Counted from the stretch's first letter, positions 14,360-21,205 are shown. The stretch is 21,205 nucleotides of DNA from DASWUD01 sp036401755 (GCA_036401755.1 DASWUD010000010.1:1-21205), one strand, 5' to 3'. The notes: generated from the letters alone by a model not told the origin. Made by a program: numbers and translations.

Positions 14360-14779
14360 TCAGCACACCACCCCAGGAAAGAGCTGACACAAAGCCTGTC
14401 GGGTGGTGCTATTCACTGGCCACTGTGCCAGTTGCGCCAGCGGAATCCAGCCTGCCTCACGGGCATCATCGCCGGCCTGTGGTTCGCCCGATTGATACTC
14501 TGCGGCCAGATCGAGCACCACGTAATGAAATTGCACATTGCCATCGCGATCCCGCACGATATGCTCGAAGGTGTATATCACCTCGCCGGCTTTGATAAGG
14601 ACCCCGGTCTCTTCGAGGATCTCGCGCTCGGCCGCTTGTTGTAGTGTTTCACCCAGGTGGAGCCGGCCACCGGGGATCGCCCATTGGTTTTCATTGGGAG
14701 GCGTGCCGCGCAGCACCAGCAGTATGTCGTCACCACGCCGCACGATGGCGCCGACGGCAACTACGGGGGCGCGACTCAT
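14360..14779 (-). CDS. Nudix hydrolase (ADP-ribose pyrophosphatase-like)
   Basis: The 139-residue product carries a complete Nudix box at 38-60 (G, x5, E44, x7, REILEETGV), so it should be a Mg2+-dependent hydrolase of a nucleoside diphosphate linked to another moiety. The core starts VVAVGAIVRRGDDILLVLRG and a W-I-P-G-G entry precedes the box. The segment after the box (DRDGNVQFHYVVLDLAAEY) resembles ADP-ribose pyrophosphatases more than MutT or RppH, but substrate cannot be fixed from sequence. Start ATG 14779 has a perfect AAGGAG just upstream, lying within the end of alr; alr stops two bases before it. An in-frame extension to 14890 is not credible because it overlaps alr. Confidence 0.9.
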   Translation of the reverse strand: MSRAPVVAVGAIVRRGDDILLVLRGTPPNENQWAIPGGRLHLGETLQQAAEREILEETGVLIKAGEVIYTFEHIVRDRDGNVQFHYVVLDLAAEYQSGEPQAGDDAREAGWIPLAQLAQWPVNSTTRQALCQLFPGVVC

Positions 14780-14781
14780 GG

Positions 14782-15885
14782 TCACTCCTTTACGGTGACG
14801 GGCACGCGGCGGGTGATGCGGCAGAGCAGATCGTAAGAGATGGTGCCCGCCGACTCGGTGATCTCTTCCACCGGCAGTCCTTCGCCCCACAGCACTACCG
14901 GATCGCCGACACGCGCCTCTGGCTGTGTACGCAGATCGACAGTGATCATGTCCATGGAGACGCGGCCTACCAACGGCACCCGCTTGCCGTTGACGAGCAC
15001 TGGCGTGCCTGTCGGCACATGGCGCGGATAGCCATCGCCGTAGCCGATGGCCACTACGCCCACTCTCATCGGCTCAGGACAGATCCAGGTGCCACCGTAA
15101 CCAACCGCGTCACCCTTGTTGAGGGCATTGACGACAATCAGCTCGGAGTGAAGCGTCATCACCGGGCGCAATCCCTCCTGTGCGCCAGTTCTACCGATGA
15201 AGGGAGACGCTCCATACAGCATGATGCCGGGGCGCACCCAATCGGCATGACTCTGTGGCCAGCCCAATAGCCCGGCAGAGTTAGCGATAGCGCGCTCGCC
15301 GTCAAACATGCCGGTTGCCTTGGCAAACATGTCCATTTGGCACTGTGTGGTTGGATCGTCGAGGTCATCGGCATTGGCAAAATGGGTCATAAAACCGCGC
15401 AGTCGAATGCGCTCGCCGAGCGAAAGCAGGCGTTCACGCACACTGGCTACCTGTTCGGGAGGAAAGCCGAGGCGGTGCATGCCGGTATCGACCTTGATCC
15501 AGACCGTAATGGGCGATGACGACAGGGTGAATCGCTCGAGCGCTTCGAGCTGCGGCAGATGGTGCAGCACCACCTCCAGATTATGACTGGCGATCAGCGC
15601 CAGTTCATCGGCATGGAAAAAACCTTCGAGCAGTGCAACAGATTGCGTGATCCCTGCCTCGCGCAGCTCCAACGCCTCGTTGATGGCAGCGACACCGAAG
15701 GCATCGGCTTCCTTCAACGCACGCGCCACGCGCACCAGGCCATGGCCGTAGCCGTTGGCCTTAACCGCCGCCATGATGCGGCTGTGGGGGGCGGTGCGAC
15801 GTGCCACGGCAAGATTGTGACGTAGCGCACCGAGATCGATGACCACCCGGGCGGCGCGGCCCGGAGGTACCGCGCCAGGAGTCAT
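14782..15885 (-). CDS. alr: Alanine racemase
   Basis: PLP enzyme interconverting L- and D-alanine for peptidoglycan. The 367-residue product (E. coli 359) has the PLP lysine K42 in MAAVKANGYGHG, HRLGF (about 137-141), the TIM-barrel strands NSAGLL and VRPGIMLYG, and the second catalytic base Y263 in KGDAVGYGGTW. The C-terminal beta domain follows (VAIGYGDGYPR, GRVSMDMITVDL, VVLWGE). Start ATG 15885 overlaps the dnaB TGA by four bases (ATGA), so the two genes are translationally coupled. dnaB-alr adjacency is normal in gammaproteobacteria. Confidence 0.96.
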   Translation of the reverse strand: MTPGAVPPGRAARVVIDLGALRHNLAVARRTAPHSRIMAAVKANGYGHGLVRVARALKEADAFGVAAINEALELREAGITQSVALLEGFFHADELALIASHNLEVVLHHLPQLEALERFTLSSSPITVWIKVDTGMHRLGFPPEQVASVRERLLSLGERIRLRGFMTHFANADDLDDPTTQCQMDMFAKATGMFDGERAIANSAGLLGWPQSHADWVRPGIMLYGASPFIGRTGAQEGLRPVMTLHSELIVVNALNKGDAVGYGGTWICPEPMRVGVVAIGYGDGYPRHVPTGTPVLVNGKRVPLVGRVSMDMITVDLRTQPEARVGDPVVLWGEGLPVEEITESAGTISYDLLCRITRRVPVTVKE

Positions 15886-17276
15886 TCGTCAAAGTCCCCC
15901 CAGGTGGAATGGGCAAGATTCTCGAAGCGGGTGTACTGGCCGAGGAAGGCAAGCCGGGTCGTACCGATGGGGCCATTACGCTGCTTGCCGATGATGATCT
16001 CGGCAGTGCCCTTGTCGGCGCTCTCCTCGTTATAGACCTCATCACGGTAGATGAAAATGATGATGTCGGCGTCCTGTTCGATGGCGCCCGATTCGCGCAG
16101 GTCCGACATCACTGGACGTTTGTTGGGGCGTTGTTCCAGCGAGCGGTTGAGCTGCGACAGAGCGATCACCGGCACGTTGAGCTCCTTGGCCAGCGACTTG
16201 AGGTTGCGCGAGATCTCGGAGATCTCGGTGGCACGATTCTCCTTGGCGCCACCGGGGGCCTGCATCAGCTGCAGATAGTCGATAACGATGAGACCCAAAC
16301 CATGCTCACGGGCCAGGCGGCGCGCGCGCGCGCGCAGCTCGGTGGGCGTCAGTCCTGGAGTGTCATCGATATAGAGCGGCGCCTCGGAGAGGATGCCCAC
16401 CGCCGAGGTGAGGCGCGGCCAGTCGTCATCCTCCAGCTTGCCAGTACGCACTTTGTGCTGGTCGATGCGCCCCAGCGAGGACATCATGCGCATCGCCAGC
16501 TGCTCACCGGGCATTTCCATGGAAAAGACCGCCACTGGCACCTTGTGTTTGATGGCGGCGTTCTCGGCGATATTCATGGCGAAGGTGGTCTTGCCCATGG
16601 AGGGACGACCAGCAATGATCACCAGATCGGAACGCTGCAGACCGGAGGTCTTGTCGTCGAAATCGTCGAAGCCGGTCGGCACACCGGTGATGGCGTTCTC
16701 CTGCTGATAGAGGTAGTCGATGCGATCCACCGCCTTGACCAGCAGCTCCTTGATACCGGTAAAGCCCTTGCGTCCCCGCGCCCCCTGATCGGCGATCTGG
16801 AAGACGTGCTTCTCGGCCTCGTCGAGCAGCTCCTCGATCTTGCGCCCTTCGGGGCTGTAGGCAGAATCGGCGATGGTGCCCGCCACCTGGATCAGCTGGC
16901 GCAGCACCGAGCGCTCGCGCACGATGGCGGCGTAGGATTTGATGTTGGCGGCGCTGGGGGTGTTGTTGACCAGCGCGCCGAGGTAGCTGATGCCACCAGC
17001 TGCATCGAGCTCACCCTGCTTGTCGAGCCACTCGGCAAGCGTCACCACGTCGAAGGGCTGCGCCTCTTCGGCCAGCTGGCGAATGGCGCGAAAGATAAGG
17101 CGGTGATCGCGGCGATAGAAATCTTCTTCGCCGACCACATCGGCGACACGATCCCAGCTCTCGTTGTCGATCATCAGGCCGCCCAGCACGGACTGCTCGG
17201 CCTCGATGGAGTGGGGAGGAACCTTGAGGGCCTCGGTGGCGGCATCGCGACCGAGTTTGACGACGGATTCTTGCAT
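15882..17276 (-). CDS. dnaB: Replicative DNA helicase DnaB
   Basis: Hexameric 5'-3' helicase of the replisome. The 464-residue product (E. coli 471) has the N-terminal DnaG-interaction domain (PPHSIEAEQSVLGGLMIDN, 20-38; NNTPSAANI) and the RecA-like domain with Walker A AGRPSMGKTT (222-231, Lys229), Walker B LIVIDYLQLM (329-338), ALSQLNRSLEQRP, DLRESGAIEQDAD and the arginine-finger region GKQRNGPIGTTRL. There is no intein. Start ATG 17276 (MQESVVKLGRDAATEALKVPP) fits the family; the frame is open to 17354, but that extension resembles nothing. No clear ribosome site is seen. It is preceded by a long hairpin after rplI and overlaps alr by four bases. Confidence 0.96.
   Translation of the reverse strand: MQESVVKLGRDAATEALKVPPHSIEAEQSVLGGLMIDNESWDRVADVVGEEDFYRRDHRLIFRAIRQLAEEAQPFDVVTLAEWLDKQGELDAAGGISYLGALVNNTPSAANIKSYAAIVRERSVLRQLIQVAGTIADSAYSPEGRKIEELLDEAEKHVFQIADQGARGRKGFTGIKELLVKAVDRIDYLYQQENAITGVPTGFDDFDDKTSGLQRSDLVIIAGRPSMGKTTFAMNIAENAAIKHKVPVAVFSMEMPGEQLAMRMMSSLGRIDQHKVRTGKLEDDDWPRLTSAVGILSEAPLYIDDTPGLTPTELRARARRLAREHGLGLIVIDYLQLMQAPGGAKENRATEISEISRNLKSLAKELNVPVIALSQLNRSLEQRPNKRPVMSDLRESGAIEQDADIIIFIYRDEVYNEESADKGTAEIIIGKQRNGPIGTTRLAFLGQYTRFENLAHSTWGDFDE
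16320..16333. repeat. Short alternating CG run within dnaB
   Basis: Fourteen bases of strictly alternating G and C lie inside dnaB, where they encode the conserved arginine/alanine segment RARAR of the helicase domain. Such runs can adopt Z-form DNA and slip during copying, but protein conservation explains this one adequately. Confidence 0.6.
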
Positions 17277-17352
17277 GGGCGCGGCGTGGCTAGTAGTTAT
17301 GGTCTGAGTCCGCTTCAAGCATGCCCAAGAGCAGCCGCCATGACAAGGGCGC

Positions 17353-17395
17353 AATGATCGGGCCGTCCCACATTTGTGGGGACGGTCCGATCATT
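17353..17395 (-). terminator. Long hairpin between rplI and dnaB
   Basis: Arms 17353-17369 and 17379-17395 pair over 17 bp with a single G.U wobble, and two more pairs form past a bulged G, leaving a loop of about four bases. It lies 14 bp after the rplI stop. There is no downstream U-run, so it is not a classical intrinsic terminator. It could be a partial terminator or attenuator lowering dnaB relative to ribosomal proteins, or a 3'-end stabiliser of the rpsF-rplI transcript. Confidence 0.55.
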
Positions 17396-17409
17396 ACGGG
17401 AGAACGGTC

Positions 17410-17859
17410 TTACTGTGCGACGATCTGCAGCTTGATGGCCTGCACCACATCGCTGTGCAGCTGCACATCGATGTCGTACTCGCCCAGCAGGCGGATAGCG
17501 CCCTCCGGCATCTTCACTTCGCTGCGCGCCACTTCCACACCGGCGGCAGTGATGGCATCGGCGATATCAGAGGTACCGACCGAGCCAAACATCTTGCCTT
17601 CATCGCCGGCATTGGCGCTGATGGTGATGGTACCCAAGGCGGCCAGCTTCTCGGCACGAGCCTGAGCCTTGGCCAGGTTGTCGGCGGCCTTTGCTTCCAG
17701 CTCGGCGCGGCGCGCCTCGAATTTGGCGATATTGTCCTTGGTGGCCATCACCGCCAGACCGTTGGGGATCAGGTAGTTGCGGCCATAGCCGGAACGCACC
17801 TTCACGGTTTCACCAAGACCACCCAGGTTACGCACCTTTTCCAGCAGAATCACTTCCAT
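17410..17859 (-). CDS. rplI: 50S ribosomal protein L9
   Basis: Large-subunit protein at the base of the L1 stalk. The 149-residue product (same length as E. coli L9) has the N-terminal domain MEVILLEKVRNLGGLGETV with KVRSGYGRNYLIPNGLAV, the long central helix (about 40-75, DNIAKFEARRAELEAKAAD), and the C-terminal domain (TISANAGDEGKMFGSVGTSDIADAI). ATG 17859 has AGGTAAC upstream. It lies 54 bp behind the DUF2232 gene and is the last gene before the hairpin. Confidence 0.97.
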   Translation of the reverse strand: MEVILLEKVRNLGGLGETVKVRSGYGRNYLIPNGLAVMATKDNIAKFEARRAELEAKAADNLAKAQARAEKLAALGTITISANAGDEGKMFGSVGTSDIADAITAAGVEVARSEVKMPEGAIRLLGEYDIDVQLHSDVVQAIKLQIVAQ

Positions 17860-17913
17860 CGTAGTTACCTCGACTTGTCTATCCTGTCTTCCGGGCTTGC
17901 CGCCACAGGAAAA

Positions 17914-18825
17914 CTATTGCTTCGGCTTAGCGCCAAAAATCGTTCTGAAATCTATCCAGTTATCCACAAAACCCGCCACCGCGAGGGTCAGCGCCGTCTG
18001 CGGCAATGCAAACACTAGCAGCAGGTAGAGCACCACCAGCCAGGCTGCATTCGCGCCTGCCTTGGCGACCAGTGCGTGGCTAACAGCGATACCCTGTATC
18101 ATGTAGAGCATCACCATCACCACCAGCAGGTCGGTCACCATCTGTATCGCCCCGCCGCCGCTCATCAGCAGCAGGCCGACCACCAGGGTGATCACAGCAA
18201 AGCGCTTCCCCAGCCGCAACTGGTGAAACTCGCCCTGAAACCCGCCAGGGTTGTAGAGTATCGCCTGCCACCAGCGCGCGATGAAGAGGCAACCCAGCAG
18301 GGTCAACCCCATCAGGCCACCCATCAGGCCAGTCATCAGCCGTGCAATCTGGGCCACAGCAGATGACATCTCGTCGATGCTCTCTTTTGCAGCTCCTTCG
18401 AGAGCCGGGCTCAATATCTCCAGCAGCGAACTGCGCCACCAGCTGACCGGATTGTCGGTCGCCAAGTAGATGCCGAACACCAGCATGGCCCCGAACAGTG
18501 CGGCCAGTTTGACGCTCTGGGCCAAGTTGGCACTGCGGCGCAAATTGGTGGCCAGCACCCATACGGGCATCCACAGTACCAGCGCAAAGCCGATGCCGGG
18601 GAGTGGATTGCCAAACAGCAGACCACTCGACAACGCCACCACCAGCATCGCTCCAGCGATTACGCTAAGACCCTGTACAGGGCCAATACGTAGCGTCACC
18701 AAACCGACCGCTGCACCACTGAGATAGGCCAGCGGCAACAGCAACAGAGCCATTAACGCTGTGACTGCAGTCACCACAACGGCCTGCAGGCGGCCTCGCA
18801 TCACAAACTCTGCAAGGAACCGCAT
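17914..18825 (-). CDS. DUF2232 (YybS-like) integral membrane protein
   Basis: The protein has 303 residues and about eight membrane segments, for example VVVTAVTALMALLLLPLAYL, LSVIAGAMLVVALSSGLLF, LMTGLMGGLMGLTLLGCLF, FAVITLVVGLLLMSGGG and AWLVVLYLLLVFALPQTAL. A soluble loop follows NPVSWWRSSLLEIL. This matches DUF2232 proteins, which in many gammaproteobacteria lie between rpsR and rplI, as here. Some Gram-positive relatives (YybS) also sit next to rplI. Function is unknown; a substrate-binding or S-component-like membrane role has been guessed for the family. ATG 18825 is preferred over GTG 18831 because GGGAG is five bases before the ATG and touches the GTG. Confidence 0.85.
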   Translation of the reverse strand: MRFLAEFVMRGRLQAVVVTAVTALMALLLLPLAYLSGAAVGLVTLRIGPVQGLSVIAGAMLVVALSSGLLFGNPLPGIGFALVLWMPVWVLATNLRRSANLAQSVKLAALFGAMLVFGIYLATDNPVSWWRSSLLEILSPALEGAAKESIDEMSSAVAQIARLMTGLMGGLMGLTLLGCLFIARWWQAILYNPGGFQGEFHQLRLGKRFAVITLVVGLLLMSGGGAIQMVTDLLVVMVMLYMIQGIAVSHALVAKAGANAAWLVVLYLLLVFALPQTALTLAVAGFVDNWIDFRTIFGAKPKQ

Positions 18826-18882
18826 GGTCACTCCCTCACGGCCGCAGGCCGCATCACGGCCGCGACCACATCAACACCTCGC

Positions 18883-19107
18883 TCAGTGGGAGTCGGTGTA
18901 GGGGATCAGGGCCAGATAACGGGCACGCTTGATGGCGGTAGCCAGCTGACGCTGATAACGTGCCTTGGTGCCGGTGATGCGGCTCGGTACGATCTTGCCG
19001 TTTTCAGTGACGTAAGCCTTCAGGGTAGCCAGATCCTTGTAATCGATCTGCTTTACGCCTTCAGCGGTAAAACGGCAGAACTTCTTGCGACGGAAAAAAC
19101 GGGACAT
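18883..19107 (-). CDS. rpsR: 30S ribosomal protein S18
   Basis: Small-subunit platform protein that binds 16S rRNA as a dimer with S6. The 74-residue product begins MSRFFRRKKFCRF and has IDYKDLATLKAYVTENGKIVP, SRITGTKARYQRQLATAIKRAR and ends YLALIPYTDSH, all standard. ATG 19107 has GGAGTAACTAGAA ahead of it. It lies 22 bp behind priB. The next gap (18832-18882) contains the direct repeat TCACGGCCGC twice (18836 and 18854). Confidence 0.97.
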   Translation of the reverse strand: MSRFFRRKKFCRFTAEGVKQIDYKDLATLKAYVTENGKIVPSRITGTKARYQRQLATAIKRARYLALIPYTDSH

Positions 19108-19129
19108 TTCTAGTTACTCCTGTTCAATA

Positions 19130-19462
19130 TCACGGGGCGCTGTGAGGTTGCAGCTTCAGCTTGATGGCCGTGGCATGCAGTACCAGACGATATTCACCTG
19201 TTCTGCTGTTGGCCCGGCCGATGAAACCGGCCACGCTCACTTCACTCCCCTGATGCAATTGCTTTATCGTTTCCTGCAATCCTGCTCCGGCGGCCACCAC
19301 ACCGATGGTGCACTGGATCTGGCGGCGCATGCCGGCTTCGGATTGCTCGGAGCGGTGCCTGAGAACAAAACGGCTGATGGGGATGCCGGCGGGGCTAGAG
19401 CGGGTCTGGGGTTTGCTCTCCACGACTCCGCTGATGACCAGCCGGTTTTCCACACCGCTCAA
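19130..19462 (-). CDS. priB: Primosomal replication protein N (PriB)
   Basis: Single-stranded-DNA-binding OB-fold protein that works with PriA and DnaT to reload DnaB at stalled forks. The product has VENRLVISGVVESKPQTRSS, PAGIPISRFVLRHRSEQ, the basic central part and EVSVAGFIGRANSRTGEYRLVLHATAIKL, which aligns with E. coli PriB along its length. No ATG is available. TTG 19462 lies 3 bp after the rpsF stop; GTG 19453 gives an N-terminus equivalent to E. coli MTNRLVLSG and may be the real start. Position between rpsF and rpsR is the standard gammaproteobacterial or betaproteobacterial one. Confidence 0.93.
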   Translation of the reverse strand: MSGVENRLVISGVVESKPQTRSSPAGIPISRFVLRHRSEQSEAGMRRQIQCTIGVVAAGAGLQETIKQLHQGSEVSVAGFIGRANSRTGEYRLVLHATAIKLKLQPHSAP

Positions 19463-19465
19463 CCG

Positions 19466-19855
19466 TTACTCGGCGCCGGCCTCCTCCATATCGGAAACAT
19501 CGCTGTCGAAGGAGTGACGGCGCTCCTCCTTCTCGTCCTTGCTCTTGGCCATCGGCGACGGCTCGCTAACGGCCTCGTCCATGGTCAGGATCAGGTTGCG
19601 GATGACAGCGTCGTTGAAGCGGAAGGCGTTCTCCAGTTCCTTCATCACCTCGGTACCGCACTCGATGTTCATCAGAACATAGTGGGCCTTGTGGATCTTG
19701 TTGATGGGATAGGCCAGCTGGCGGCGGCCCCAGTCTTCGAGGCGGTGAATCTGGCCGCCCTGGGATTCGATGGTCGAGCGGTAACGCTCGATCATGGCAG
19801 GAACCTGTTCGCTCTGATCCGGATGGACCAGAAAGACGATTTCGTAGTGACGCAT
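19466..19855 (-). CDS. rpsF: 30S ribosomal protein S6
   Basis: Small-subunit protein that pairs with S18. The 129-residue product begins MRHYEIVFLVHPDQSEQVPAM and has IHRLEDWGRRQLAYPINKIHKAHYVLMNIECG, FRFNDAVIRNLIL and a charged, probably disordered C-terminal tail (about 95-129) rich in Asp, Glu, Ser and Lys, ending MEEAGAE. ATG 19855 has AAGGAG just upstream. It is the first gene of the rpsF-priB-rpsR-DUF2232-rplI unit, 138 bp past rlmB, with a promoter and an 80-base leader in that gap. Confidence 0.97.
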   Translation of the reverse strand: MRHYEIVFLVHPDQSEQVPAMIERYRSTIESQGGQIHRLEDWGRRQLAYPINKIHKAHYVLMNIECGTEVMKELENAFRFNDAVIRNLILTMDEAVSEPSPMAKSKDEKEERRHSFDSDVSDMEEAGAE

Positions 19856-19933
19856 TTAAAGCTCCTTACGGGTTACAGCCCTGGACCCTATGCCCAGAGC
19901 AAGGAGAAGTTGGCGGCATGCCGCCTTGAAAGA
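19856..19933 (-). promoter_or_regulatory. rpsF leader, possible S6:S18 autoregulatory element
   Basis: If transcription starts from the promoter at 19940-19968, about 78 bases of leader precede rpsF. It contains the palindrome GGCGGCATGCCGCC (19913-19926) and CTGG/CCAG pairing between 19870 and 19890. In several bacteria the S6:S18 complex binds the rpsF leader to repress its own operon. I cannot confirm the specific bulge motif here, so the regulatory role is inference. Confidence 0.35.
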
Positions 19934-19939
19934 CCGCGC

Positions 19940-19968
19940 ATTGTACTTAACCGCACCGCGCGATGCAA
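19940..19968 (-). promoter_or_regulatory. Candidate rpsF promoter
   Basis: On the minus strand TTGCAT (19963-19968) is followed after exactly 17 bp by TACAAT (19940-19945, 5 of 6 to the -10 consensus). It lies just past the rlmB stop codon, the expected place for the ribosomal-protein operon promoter. The -35 matches in its first three bases only. Confidence 0.5.
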
Positions 19969-19993
19969 ATGGCTGTTTCGGTTGGGAAAGCGG

Positions 19994-20752
19994 TCAGCGA
20001 GAGGGGTTGGGTGTGCGCTGGCGCACGGCCTCGAACAGGGCAACGCCGGTGGCCACCGAGACGTTGAGACTCTCCACCAGGCCGTACATGGGGATATAGA
20101 CCAGTTCGTCGCAGTTTTCGCGGGTCAGGCGGCGCAGCCCCTGCCCTTCGGCGCCCAGTGCCAGTGCCAGCGGGCCGGTGAGCCGTCCCTGGTAGAGCGA
20201 GCCGCTCGCCCCCTCCAGGGCGGTGCCCACCACCCATACCCCGTTGTCGCGCAGCATGCGCAGGGTGCGCGCCAGGTTGGTGACCTGCACGAACGGGACT
20301 GTCTCGGCGGCGCCGCTCGCCACCTTGCGCACCGTGGCGTTGAGGCCGCAGGCACGATCACGGGGCGCAATCACGGCATGAACACCGGCGGCGTCGGCGG
20401 TGCGCAAGCATGCGCCGAGATTATGGGGATCGGTCACCCCATCGAGCACCAGCAGAAACGGCGGCACCTGCAGCGTGGTGAGCAGCTCTTCGAGAAACGC
20501 CTCGCTGCGCGGCTCACCGCCGCGGAGCTCGGCCACCGCGCCTTGATGACGTCCCTCCTCGGCAAGCCGATCCAGCGCCTTGCGTTCGCTCCAGGTGACC
20601 GCCACCTTGGCCTTTTTGGCCAGCTCGGCCAGTTGCAGCAGGCGCTGATCCTGGCGGGCAGTATCGAGCCAGAGGGTGACGATGCGCTCCGGGGATTGCG
20701 TCAGCACGGTCTGCACCGCGTGTAGCCCGTAGAGGCGCGAGGTATTGCTCAC
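19994..20752 (-). CDS. rlmB: 23S rRNA (guanosine2251-2'-O)-methyltransferase RlmB
   Basis: SPOUT-class enzyme that 2'-O-methylates G2251 in the peptidyl-transferase P loop. The 252-residue product (E. coli 243) has the N-terminal substrate-binding domain (1-75, SRLYGLHAVQTVL) and the knot domain with VLDGVTDPHNLGACLRTAD (103-120), ALALGAEGQGLRRLT (196-210) and YIPMYGLVESLNVSVATGVA (219-238). The start is GTG 20752, sharing GTGA with the rnr stop codon. rnr-rlmB is a conserved pair. Confidence 0.95.
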   Translation of the reverse strand: MSNTSRLYGLHAVQTVLTQSPERIVTLWLDTARQDQRLLQLAELAKKAKVAVTWSERKALDRLAEEGRHQGAVAELRGGEPRSEAFLEELLTTLQVPPFLLVLDGVTDPHNLGACLRTADAAGVHAVIAPRDRACGLNATVRKVASGAAETVPFVQVTNLARTLRMLRDNGVWVVGTALEGASGSLYQGRLTGPLALALGAEGQGLRRLTRENCDELVYIPMYGLVESLNVSVATGVALFEAVRQRTPNPSR

Positions 20753-21205
20753 TTGCGGCGTCTCCGATTACGACGCTTCTTGCGTTCGCCACCGCCCTCG
20801 CTCTTCTCAGCGGCGGGAGCCTTGGCCTTGGCCGGTTTTTCACCAGCATCGACCAGCTCGAAGTCGAGCTTGCGCTCGTCGAGGTCGACGCGCGCTACCT
20901 TTACCCGCACCTTGTCGGCAAGGCGGTAGATGCGGCTGGTGCGCTCGCCCAGCAGGCGGTGCTTGACCGGGTCGAAGTGGTAATAGTCGCTGTGTAGGCT
21001 GGTGATATGGACCAGCCCCTCCACATAGATCGACTGCAGTTCGACGAAGATACCGAAGCTGGTGACGCTGCTGATGATGCCGTCGAACTCCTCGCCCACC
21101 TTGTCGAGCATGTACTCGCACTTGAGCCAGTCGAGGGCATCGCGGGTCGCCTCGTCGGCACGCCGCTCGGTCATCGAGCAGTGTTCGCCCAGCACCAGCA
21201 TATCC
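20749..21205 (-). CDS. rnr: Ribonuclease R, C-terminal part (truncated by window edge)
   Basis: The last 151 residues of a 3'-5' exoribonuclease of the RNase II/RNR family are visible; the start is beyond the right edge. LGEHCSMTERRADEATRD and WLKCEYM match the end of the RNB catalytic domain of RNase R. They are followed by the S1 RNA-binding domain (GEEFDGIISSVTSFGIFVEL, VEGLVHITSL, LADKVRVKVARVDLDERKLDF) and a short basic tail (KKRRNRRRRK) typical of RNase R rather than RNase II. It overlaps rlmB by four bases. RNase R degrades structured RNA and works with trans-translation. Confidence 0.93.
   Translation of the reverse strand, partial: DMLVLGEHCSMTERRADEATRDALDWLKCEYMLDKVGEEFDGIISSVTSFGIFVELQSIYVEGLVHITSLHSDYYHFDPVKHRLLGERTSRIYRLADKVRVKVARVDLDERKLDFELVDAGEKPAKAKAPAAEKSEGGGERKKRRNRRRRK

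Noticed and set aside
15909..17357. 482-codon plus-strand open frame exactly opposite dnaB
   Set aside because: It mirrors dnaB codon by codon in a G+C-rich gene, has no ribosome site or recognisable domain, and is best explained by codon bias of the real gene.
19085..20725. 546-codon plus-strand open frame opposite rpsR, priB, rpsF and rlmB
   Set aside because: It spans four confidently identified leftward genes, crosses their gaps and has low-complexity His/Gly-rich composition typical of antisense frames.

Overview
The window is about 21 kb of ordinary gammaproteobacterial chromosome with G+C near 60%. Nearly all of it is conserved housekeeping gene clusters, and almost every boundary is set by recognisable proteins. 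The class assignment rests on dsbC and xerD close together, ypjD-corB diverging from the ffh/rpsP-rimM-trmD-rplS block, and the rnr-rlmB-rpsF-priB-rpsR-rplI order. The species cannot be named from this sequence. A purple-sulfur-bacterium-like or sulfur-oxidiser-like gammaproteobacterium would fit, but that is a guess.

Layout, left to right. Positions 1-461 are the 5' end of an IS4-group insertion sequence (truncated by the window edge) inserted just downstream of dsbC. From about 500 to 5114 a leftward series reads, in transcription order, a secreted repeat protein of unknown function, ogt (DNA alkyl repair), xerD (chromosome dimer resolution), yajQ and dsbC (periplasmic disulfide isomerase). 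From 5153 to 8602 lie the leftward ribosome/SRP genes ffh, rpsP, rimM, trmD and rplS. A leftward metallo-beta-lactamase-fold phosphodiesterase-like gene (8665-9429) sits upstream of ffh. A 498-bp non-coding gap then separates it from the only rightward block: ypjD, corB and a double-FHA protein (9928-12839).

From 12959 to the right edge everything is leftward again. In transcription order it is rnr (truncated) and rlmB; then rpsF-priB-rpsR-DUF2232-rplI; then dnaB-alr-nudix-radA. This last stretch mixes translation (S6, S18, L9, 23S rRNA methylation, RNase R), replication (PriB, DnaB), recombination (RadA) and cell-wall precursor supply (Alr). Four-base stop/start overlaps (rnr-rlmB, dnaB-alr, TPR gene-ogt) point to tight translational coupling.

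I found no defence island, CRISPR array, prophage or clearly new multi-gene system. The most interesting signals are regulatory. (1) A perfect hairpin plus U-run abuts the IS4 transposase start codon and is placed so that only read-through transcripts from the dsbC operon would form it. (2) A strong intrinsic terminator after rplS lies inside the N-terminal coding region of the next gene, where its U-tract encodes the Phe residues of a signal peptide. (3) A long hairpin sits between rplI and dnaB. (4) An rpsF promoter and leader lie just past rlmB. The least understood proteins are the secreted repeat protein, DUF2232, the double-FHA protein and the class II phosphodiesterase-like enzyme.
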